Origin: Oscillospiraceae bacterium
GTDB lineage: Bacteria; Bacillota; Clostridia; Oscillospirales; Ruminococcaceae
NCBI GenBank assembly: GCA_031260615.1
Contig: JAISLG010000028.1
Coordinates: 1-6,458 of the forward strand
Reading direction: 5' to 3'
Length of the DNA: 6,458 nucleotides
How positions within the stretch are numbered: position 1 is the first letter of the stretch; every line of letters begins with the position of its first letter. Both the position numbers and the translations under genes were made by a program. The notes beneath the pieces were generated by a model, which saw only the letters and a list, made by a program, of their open reading frames with translations, had not been told where the DNA came from and searched no databases. Positions 1 through 4,613 of this stretch are shown here, in pieces.

Positions 1-23
1 GACGCTGCACCCTTGAAGCGGCG

Positions 24-184
24 AGGACAACCAAATTTATTCCGAGGGGTTGTTGTTGCGAAAACTTTTGTTGCGGATTGTCGCGGATTGTCGCGGCTTG
101 TTTGCGGATTGTCGCGGATTGTCGCGGATTGTTGCGGTTTAATGAATTGGGTATGGTAGATTTACACCAGCCCTTGGTTGTCCT
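24..184. repeat. 11-bp inverted repeat bracketing the leader repeats
   Basis: AGGACAACCAA at 24-34 is the exact reverse complement of TTGGTTGTCCT at 174-184. The arms lie 139 bp apart and enclose the 10-bp repeat run at 70-140. The match does not extend on either side. It could be a long-range stem, the remnant ends of a small mobile element, or two inverted copies of a protein-binding site. No transposase lies between the arms and no target duplication is evident. An 11-bp match at this spacing is unlikely but not impossible by chance. Confidence 0.4.
70..140. repeat. Run of about seven 10-bp direct repeats
   Basis: The consensus unit is GTCGCGGATT. Copies start at 70, 80, 90, 100, 111, 121 and 131. 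Three are exact; the others differ by one or two bases (GTTGCGGATT, GTCGCGGCTT, GTTGCGGTTT), and the fourth carries one extra base. The run lies 66 bp upstream of the first gene. Ten-base spacing puts each copy on the same face of the helix, which would suit cooperative protein binding, but slipped-strand expansion explains it equally well. Unit and spacing are far too short for CRISPR. The rest of 1-205 shows no gene that I can support. Confidence 0.75.
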
Positions 185-205
185 GTGTGTCCTTTGGAGG
201 TTATA

Positions 206-1069
206 TTGAAGTTAATTACACTTATCGAGAATACATCTGAAACCGAAAAGTTGCAAATCGAGAATGGAATATCGTTTTATGTCGAGCATGCGGGAGCCAA
301 TTTCGTAATTGATTTTGGGGCGAGCGACCGACTTATGAAAAACGCGTCGAAAATGCAGATAAATTTGTCGCGGTTATCTTTTGCCGTACTTACCCGTAAC
401 GATGATACCTGTACGGGTGGTGCGTATGCGGTAATACGCGCAAACCCGGGTATTAAACTGTTCGCGCAACGTGAGGTCAAGAACGATTACTATATCAATT
501 CGGGTGTGTTTACTGTACCGAACGGGTTGCCAGTCAAATTTTTCGACAAGTACGCAGACCACTTTGTATTGTACAATACTTTTCAGCAGTGCGCCGCGAA
601 CGGGAAGTATGTTGACGGCGTGTATTTGATGACGGCGGAGTATTATGACGAGCGGTGGTCGAGCCGAGAGAAATCGTCACTTGTCCGCCACGGGGGCAAG
701 TATATTAAAGACGATTTGTATGCGGATTCTTTTTGTGTAATCTTCCCGGGGGAGGAAAAGGACGGGTGTATTATTGTTGCACCGGCGGCGCGGACGGGGT
801 TGCCGAATATTGTTGCGACTGTGCGCGAGAATTGGGTTAATGTAAATGTACTTGCGATAATATGCGGTTTTGAAATGGCAGGGAAAACGCAAAAGCATTT
901 GAATTGTTCCCCCGACTTTTGCGCGGAAACGGCGGACGCGTTACGGCGGCTTAATGTTGGGCAGATATATGCGTGTCACAGTACGGGGCAACGGGCGTAT
1001 GATGTTATGAAGGAAACGCTGTCCTCGCAGTTGCAGTATTTGCGGACGGGGGAGATGTTGGAGTTTTAA
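206..1069 (+). CDS. Metallo-beta-lactamase-fold protein with lost metal site (probable pseudoenzyme)
   Basis: I place the start at TTG 206, giving 287 residues. GGAGG at 196-200 lies 5 bases upstream, and the resulting N-terminus MKLITLIENTS matches that of MBL-fold hydrolases related to the dihydropterin/RFA-P synthase group; the GTG at 185 lies upstream of that ribosome site. Family landmarks follow in order: VIDFGASD (residues 34-41, normally LFDTGxSD), the metal-motif region (63-72), a GLPNIV segment (198-203), CGF (220-222) and YACHSTG (255-261). In active relatives the metal motif reads like SHGHYDHTGG; here it is TRNDDTCTGG, so H, H, D and H are replaced by R64, D66, T68 and C69. The GCSH-type histidine is replaced by R196, and the GFH histidine by E223. 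Only H258 of CHxTG survives. The fold thus seems kept while canonical two-metal hydrolysis is very unlikely. A binding or regulatory role is inference; early decay is the alternative. Confidence 0.8.
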   Translation: MKLITLIENTSETEKLQIENGISFYVEHAGANFVIDFGASDRLMKNASKMQINLSRLSFAVLTRNDDTCTGGAYAVIRANPGIKLFAQREVKNDYYINSGVFTVPNGLPVKFFDKYADHFVLYNTFQQCAANGKYVDGVYLMTAEYYDERWSSREKSSLVRHGGKYIKDDLYADSFCVIFPGEEKDGCIIVAPAARTGLPNIVATVRENWVNVNVLAIICGFEMAGKTQKHLNCSPDFCAETADALRRLNVGQIYACHSTGQRAYDVMKETLSSQLQYLRTGEMLEF

Positions 1070-1089
1070 GCGGCGTGTCGCCGCGACAC
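1070..1089 (+). other. Two mutually exclusive short hairpins after the MBL-fold gene
   Basis: Directly after the stop codon, GCGGC (1070-1074) can pair with GCCGC (1080-1084). Alternatively GTGTCG (1075-1080) can pair perfectly with CGACAC (1084-1089) around a 3-base loop. The two stems share bases, so only one can form at a time. No T-run follows, so this is a poor intrinsic terminator; a weak stop, mRNA end protection or chance are all possible. Confidence 0.35.
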
Positions 1090-1143
1090 AACGCCAACTT
1101 TGAACTCGTTGACAACAAGCAGAGGGGACGGAGGACGATACGG

Positions 1144-1189
1144 GTACGGGAGCGAGTACGGGAGCGAGTACGGAGAGTACGGGGGAGGA
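1144..1189 (+). repeat. 12-bp tandem repeat running into the antitoxin ribosome-binding site
   Basis: The unit GTACGGGAGCGA occurs exactly at 1144-1155 and 1156-1167. Decayed copies follow at 1168-1176 (GTACGGAGA) and 1177-1189 (GTACGGGGGAGGA). The last copy contains the GGAGGAG Shine-Dalgarno (1184-1190) that serves the ATG at 1200. The ribosome site therefore looks derived from, or overlapped by, the repeat. Changes in copy number would alter the leader rather than the reading frame. Confidence 0.7.
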
Positions 1190-1199
1190 GAAATAACCT

Positions 1200-1652
1200 A
1201 TGCAAGTAACATTAGCGGACTTCAAACAGGACGTTGACAAATACGTCCTTATCGCGGCGCGTGAAAATGTAGCGTTGTTAAATGACGGGAAAACGATTAT
1301 TACGTTGACGAGAACCCCGAAAGTTGAGTTGCCCGATGACTGTGAGGACGACTTGGGTGGATTGTTCGGGTGCATAAAACTTCCGTCCGAATATGACGAC
1401 ACGAACTACCCGTATTACAAAGACTTGTCGCACCGCAGATTAGACGAAAAGTACGGGAATGAACCGCCCCATACCGGGAAAATATCGGGCGAAATCCCCA
1501 CGGCGGAACAACTCGAAAACGCGGATACAATCGAGGATTTACTCGCGTTGGTAACTTGGAATTGCCCACCCGAATATGACGACCCGAACTATGACCCATT
1601 GTACGAAAAACTACGCGAGGAAAGGTTACAGGAAAGGTACGGCAGTTTATGA
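1200..1652 (+). CDS. Phd/YefM-like antitoxin with duplicated C-terminal module (partner of the PIN toxin)
   Basis: This 150-residue protein is the likely antitoxin of the PIN ribonuclease that follows. Residues 1-40 (MQVTLADFKQDVDKYV, then ENVALLNDGKTIITL) resemble the N-terminal dimerisation and DNA-binding domain of Phd/YefM antitoxins. The rest is acidic and holds two related copies of a segment: EYDDTNY to EKYG at 64-86 and EYDDPNY to ERYG at 125-148. Each is preceded by a DL-rich stretch and they are separated by a linker near 87-110. In this antitoxin class the C-terminus wraps the toxin, so two copies may mean two toxin-binding arms; that is inference. The ATG at 1200 follows GGAGGAG (1184-1190) by 9 bases. 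The stop overlaps the toxin start as ATGA (1649-1652), typical of translationally coupled TA pairs. Autoregulation by the N-terminal domain would be usual, but no operator was identified with confidence. Confidence 0.75.
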   Translation: MQVTLADFKQDVDKYVLIAARENVALLNDGKTIITLTRTPKVELPDDCEDDLGGLFGCIKLPSEYDDTNYPYYKDLSHRRLDEKYGNEPPHTGKISGEIPTAEQLENADTIEDLLALVTWNCPPEYDDPNYDPLYEKLREERLQERYGSL

Positions 1653-2086
1653 AAGTTATAATCGACAACAATATTTTCCTCGACTCGTTTTTGCCGAACA
1701 GAGAACATAAGCCCGTTTCCGACATTGTACTTGCTGAGTGTAAAGGCTATGGATTGGTGTCTGTATCCTCGCTGACGGATATATATTATTTCTTGAACAA
1801 AGAACTTGGTTCGGAACGGGCAAAAATAATTATACGAAAAATTATAACAAATTATGACATCATCGACTCAACAAAAGCCGATGCACTCGCCGCGCTTGAT
1901 TTGCCCACGAATGACTTCGAGGACGCGCTTGTTGCGGTATGTGCGATAAAGGCGAGCGCGGATATTATTGTGTCGAGGGATAAGAAGTTTAGGAAAATGA
2001 ATTGTGGTATATCCGTAATTACTCCCGAGGACTTCTTGCGAAGTATCCTCGCTGACAAACGAACCCCACTAAACCCTAAAAGGTAA
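1649..2086 (+). CDS. PIN-domain ribonuclease toxin (VapC-like)
   Basis: The 145-residue product has the layout of a PIN-domain toxin, a Mg2+-dependent RNase that blocks translation by cutting RNA. The acidic centre appears intact: D6 in VIIDNNIFLD, D44 in SLTDIYYFL, D92 in NDFEDALVAV, and D111 in IIVSRDKKF near the C-terminal strand. The length is within the usual 130-150 range. The start overlaps the antitoxin stop by 4 bases and has no separate strong ribosome site, so its synthesis is probably coupled to antitoxin translation, with AGGAAAGGTACGG just upstream as a possible helper. aroE starts 2 bases after its stop, so toxin and aroE must share a transcript unless a promoter hides inside this gene. 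Which RNA it cuts cannot be told from sequence. Confidence 0.88.
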   Translation: MKVIIDNNIFLDSFLPNREHKPVSDIVLAECKGYGLVSVSSLTDIYYFLNKELGSERAKIIIRKIITNYDIIDSTKADALAALDLPTNDFEDALVAVCAIKASADIIVSRDKKFRKMNCGISVITPEDFLRSILADKRTPLNPKR

Positions 2087-2088
2087 CT

Positions 2089-2892
2089 ATGAAATACTTT
2101 CTAATCGGCAACCCACTCGGACATTCCATATCGCCGTATATTCATACGCGGCTGTTTGAATACGACAACGTATCCGCCGAGTACACACTGTATCCCATAC
2201 CCGAGGAAAAATTCAAGGGTTTCACGCAAAACATACACGAGAAAAAAGAGGACTTTTCGGGATTCAACATAACCATTCCGTACAAACAGCGGATTATACC
2301 ATTCCTTGACGGGTTATCGGACGAGGCGAAGGCAATCGGCGCGGTTAATACCGTGGTATTGTCATACGGCGGATTAGTCGGGCATAATACTGATTACTAT
2401 GGGTTAGTGAAGGCACTCGAATACATTGGTGCGCCCCTTTACGGACGTGTATTACTGCTTGGTTGTGGTGGCGCGGGGCTTACGGCATTGTACGCGGTGC
2501 AGAAAGCGGGCGGCGATATTACCGTGGCACTACGGAATCCCGACAAACTCCTTGCGAACGTGAAAAAAATACCACTCGACAACGTAACGGGGGATTACGA
2601 CTTAGTAATAAACGCGACACCCATAGGAATGTACCCGAATATTGACGACAGTCCTGTGGATTGGTCTAACCTGTCGGCGCGATACGCGTACGACTTGGTG
2701 TACAACCCTGAGAATACAAAATTCCTGTTCGGCGCGACGGAACAGGGTGCGGTCGCCGCCAACGGAATGCGTATGCTCGTGTATCAGGCAGTACGCGCGC
2801 ACGAACTGTGGTTGCCGCGTAAAAGAATAGCATACACGGACGAGTTTTTGACGGAGTTGGTGCGCGATACGGAGTTTAGATTAAGAGGGTAG
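2089..2892 (+). CDS. aroE: Shikimate dehydrogenase (AroE)
   Basis: The enzyme reduces 3-dehydroshikimate to shikimate with NADPH in the cytosolic shikimate pathway to chorismate. At 267 residues it is of normal length. The substrate-binding N-domain has GHSISP (S13, S15), NITIPYK with catalytic K66, AVNTV (N87), and N100-T-D102. The Rossmann domain has GCGGAG (125-130), followed by the cofactor-specificity loop VALRNPDK. The usual NRT reading there is replaced by RNP, so cofactor preference may differ slightly. INATPIGM (174-181), DLVYNP (202-207) and a G-x-x-M-L-x-x-Q segment (226-233) complete the active site. All key residues are present. The start is supported by AAAAGG (2078-2083), 5 bases upstream and inside the end of the PIN toxin gene. 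The placement between two TA modules, separated from aroK by one of them, is unusual. Confidence 0.95.
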   Translation: MKYFLIGNPLGHSISPYIHTRLFEYDNVSAEYTLYPIPEEKFKGFTQNIHEKKEDFSGFNITIPYKQRIIPFLDGLSDEAKAIGAVNTVVLSYGGLVGHNTDYYGLVKALEYIGAPLYGRVLLLGCGGAGLTALYAVQKAGGDITVALRNPDKLLANVKKIPLDNVTGDYDLVINATPIGMYPNIDDSPVDWSNLSARYAYDLVYNPENTKFLFGATEQGAVAANGMRMLVYQAVRAHELWLPRKRIAYTDEFLTELVRDTEFRLRG

Positions 2893-2907
2893 AAGGAGGG
2901 ATTGATT

Positions 2908-3141
2908 ATGAACAAACCGCAAACGATAGATGAACTGTTAGTAGACACGGACGAGTATGAAACACTGGTTGACAATGTTCCGTGGGAAACGGAAACCGCA
3001 GAGAGCCGTGAAAACGCAATAGCCGCGTCTATTGCGCGCCGAAAGGCTGGTGCGCGGTTCTTTACCGCCGAGGAAACCTTTGCAATGTCGCGAGCAGTGA
3101 TAAAGGCTGGTGTGAAGTATGGGCAAAAAGTATCGGGTTGA
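2908..3141 (+). CDS. Small antitoxin, partner of RelE/ParE-like toxin (copy 1)
   Basis: This 77-residue protein is called an antitoxin from its position, size and overlap with a RelE/ParE-like toxin. I chose ATG 2908 because AAGGAGGG (2893-2900) lies 7 bases upstream; the in-frame TTG at 2902 would be only one base from that site. The N-terminal half (IDELLVDTDEYETLV) is acidic and probably flexible. The C-terminal part, FFTAEETFAMS to KAGVKYG (51-72), is predicted helical. It shares the pattern (T/S)xEE(T/S)xA followed by AGxKYG with the antitoxin at 4054-4269. No clear helix-turn-helix or ribbon-helix-helix is visible, so I do not assign a named antitoxin family. The gene ends 23 bases inside the toxin gene. 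Confidence 0.7.
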   Translation: MNKPQTIDELLVDTDEYETLVDNVPWETETAESRENAIAASIARRKAGARFFTAEETFAMSRAVIKAGVKYGQKVSG

Positions 3142-3436
3142 AGTTGACACAGAAGCGACTTGCAAATACCTTGGGTATTTGTCGAAGTTATCGCAATTAA
3201 GCGAAAACGCCGCTGTAAACTTGGGACGGGAGTATCAACGCGCTGTTGACGTAATCGCTGATATGCCGACTGTCTTTCAACGATACCCATTTGCGAAATC
3301 CCCCGATACCGAACTCCGATATTGTTTGTTCGGCGCGAAGCGACAATACAGGCTTGTGTATGAAATAGACGGGGACTGTGTAATCGTCCACGATATACAA
3401 GCGTGCCGACAGGACACGGACAAAAGTTTAGTGTGA
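3119..3436 (+). CDS. RelE/ParE-superfamily toxin (copy 1)
   Basis: This 105-residue product has the small RelE/ParE fold signature. A first strand (KKYRVEVDTEA) leads to two helices with NAAVNLGREYQRAVD (30-44), then MPTVFQRYPF (49-58), and beta strands reading ELRYCLFGAKRQYRLVYEI (65-83) and CVIVHDIQACRQD (87-99). This is the usual R-x(n)-YR-hydrophobic-Y pattern before the terminal strand. RelE types cut mRNA on the ribosome and ParE types poison gyrase; the sequence does not separate them, though the VIVHDxQxCRQ end looks more RelE-like. The start lies within the antitoxin gene, implying coupled translation. Across the full length it resembles the toxin at 4244-4564, and both end in KSLV. 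Confidence 0.85.
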   Translation: MGKKYRVEVDTEATCKYLGYLSKLSQLSENAAVNLGREYQRAVDVIADMPTVFQRYPFAKSPDTELRYCLFGAKRQYRLVYEIDGDCVIVHDIQACRQDTDKSLV

Positions 3437-3486
3437 AACGAGTAATAGCACAATACATCTCTAAACACAGGATAGGTACCACAAAT

Positions 3487-4044
3487 ATGAAATATAATAA
3501 AAGCAAGCAAACCACCCCAGGGTTAGTACAAATATACTATTTAGTCGGATTTATGGGTTGTGGGAAGACGACATTCGCGGAGCAATTATCTGAAACGGGT
3601 TTTTTGCACCTGTCGATTGACTTACTAATCGCGAGCCATTACGGGAATATCGCCGACATATTCGAGAACGAGGGGGAAGCAAAGTTTCGTGTAGTCGAAA
3701 GCATAATGCTCCACGAAATCCTCGAAAGAGCCGCGAAATTAAAGCGAAAAAAGGACTACATCGAAAGTGATTTACTTGTTATAGATTGTGGCGGCGGCAT
3801 ATTCGAGAGCGCGAAAAACTATATAATAATGCGCAAATACGGGGGGCAAGTTATATTTATTGACACCCCGTTTGATGTGTGCTACGAGCGCATAGCGAAT
3901 GACCCGAACCGCCCCAACGCAATACTCCGCACCAAGGACGAACTCCGTGAACTATACGACCGTCGGCGCAGTGTATATCAACTGTACGCGGATAAAACAA
4001 TATCGCTGTCAAACAGTCACATTATACAATTCAACAAACAGTAG
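3487..4044 (+). CDS. aroK: Shikimate kinase (AroK/AroL type)
   Basis: The enzyme phosphorylates shikimate at O3 with ATP, the step after AroE. From ATG 3487 it has 185 residues, close to the usual 165-185. The P-loop is GFMGCGKTT (21-29). D45 aligns with the shikimate-binding Asp of the family DxD motif, but the first Asp of that motif is S43 here. The other landmarks are present: IADIFENEGEAKFR with R68, CGGG (101-104), the lid arginine in DPNRPN (R142), and DRRRSVY (158-164) near the C-terminal Arg. A longer in-frame reading from ATG 3403 would overlap the toxin by 34 bases and add a non-homologous 28-residue leader, so I reject it. The ribosome site is weak (AGG at 3474-3476). The gene is enclosed by two paralogous TA pairs, and its TAG stop (4042-4044) forms part of the next gene's ribosome site. 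Confidence 0.9.
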   Translation: MKYNKSKQTTPGLVQIYYLVGFMGCGKTTFAEQLSETGFLHLSIDLLIASHYGNIADIFENEGEAKFRVVESIMLHEILERAAKLKRKKDYIESDLLVIDCGGGIFESAKNYIIMRKYGGQVIFIDTPFDVCYERIANDPNRPNAILRTKDELRELYDRRRSVYQLYADKTISLSNSHIIQFNKQ

Positions 4045-4053
4045 GAGTACGAT

Positions 4054-4269
4054 ATGGAAAACACAACTACACCCATTGACGAAAATTCGGGCGAAGAACT
4101 CGGAACATATTACAGCACAGACGAGGAGGCGGACGAGGAAATGTACGAGTCGTTTGAGCGATACAAACGCGGCGAAGAACGATACTGGTCGCTCGAAGAA
4201 AGCCTTGCGGTTCTTGATGCGGCGATAAACGCGGGGGCAAAATATGGGCGACAAAAAATATCAAGTTGA
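4054..4269 (+). CDS. Small acidic antitoxin, partner of RelE/ParE-like toxin (copy 2)
   Basis: This 71-residue protein is the presumed antitoxin of the toxin that overlaps its 3' end by 26 bases. The first 45 residues are strongly acidic (about one third Asp or Glu), which suits a disordered, RNase-mimicking or protease-sensitive arm. The C-terminal helix YWSLEESLAVLD to NAGAKYG (44-65) matches the same region of the antitoxin at 2908-3141, so the two are paralogues, although the N-terminal halves have diverged widely. TAGGAG (4042-4047) lies 6 bases before the ATG and includes the aroK stop codon. No DNA-binding motif is recognisable, so the partner assignment rests on context. Confidence 0.7.
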   Translation: MENTTTPIDENSGEELGTYYSTDEEADEEMYESFERYKRGEERYWSLEESLAVLDAAINAGAKYGRQKISS

Positions 4270-4564
4270 GTTGCGCCCTGCGGCTCTTAACAAATTTGCT
4301 GAACACGTTGCGTTTGTATCCAAGAAAAGTCCCAATGCCGCCGTGCAGTTGCGTGTTGATTTCAAAAATGCCGTTGAATTTATTTTGTACAACCCAAATG
4401 GGTTTATGAAATATACACCCGTGAAACGGCGAGGTATGGGATACAGGCTGTTCTTGTTTGGGAAAGGCAATAGGTATCGACTTATATTCAGTGTTTACAA
4501 GGACAAAGTGATAGTACACGATGTGCAAGATTGTCGGCAAAGCCCAAACAAAAGTTTGGTATAA
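4244..4564 (+). CDS. RelE/ParE-superfamily toxin (copy 2)
   Basis: This 106-residue product is a paralogue of the toxin at 3119-3436. Shared landmarks are KKYQVEL at the start, NAAVQLRVDFKNAVE (31-45), GYRLFLFGKGNRYRLIFSV (66-84), and KVIVHDVQDCRQ (88-99) leading to the same last four residues, KSLV. Basic residues (K61, R62, R63, K74, R78, R80) line the presumed RNA-facing strands. The surrounding DNA has diverged at many third positions, so the duplication is not recent. The start lies inside the antitoxin at a junction almost identical to that of copy 1. A short AT-rich gap of 49 bases separates it from the amidohydrolase. As in copy 1, the target (ribosome-bound mRNA or gyrase) cannot be decided. 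Confidence 0.85.
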   Translation: MGDKKYQVELRPAALNKFAEHVAFVSKKSPNAAVQLRVDFKNAVEFILYNPNGFMKYTPVKRRGMGYRLFLFGKGNRYRLIFSVYKDKVIVHDVQDCRQSPNKSLV

Positions 4565-4613
4565 CCTCCCCCTGATAAACGTAATACTAACCTAAATAAC
4601 CAAATAAAAAACT

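Noticed and set aside
70..140. CRISPR-like array in the leader
   Set aside because: Units are 10 bp, directly abutting and without unique spacers, so this is a simple tandem repeat.
132..162. TTGCGG with TATGGT or TAGATT as a promoter for the MBL-fold gene
   Set aside because: Spacings of 14 or 19 bases and poor box matches make it no better than chance.
185..205. GTG at 185 as the start of the MBL-fold gene
   Set aside because: The GGAGG ribosome site (196-200) would lie inside the coding region, and MKLITLIEN from TTG 206 matches the family N-terminus.
3..208. Two open frames through the left edge (1-156 and 3-208) as the tail of an upstream gene
   Set aside because: They cross the 10-bp repeat run and give low-complexity Cys/Arg/Leu text with no family resemblance; the lack of stops comes from the GC-rich repeats.
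1109..1137. TTGACA at 1109-1114 as the -35 of the first TA promoter
   Set aside because: No acceptable -10 box lies 16-18 bases downstream (AGGACG), so the promoter is unproven.
941..1402. 153-codon minus-strand frame containing repeated SVLAPVLAPV text
   Set aside because: The repeats come from the 12-bp tandem array read backwards, and the frame runs across two genes on the other strand.
3403..3486. Upstream ATG at 3403 as the aroK start
   Set aside because: It overlaps the toxin by 34 bases, adds 28 residues with no match to shikimate kinases, and ATG 3487 gives the normal length.
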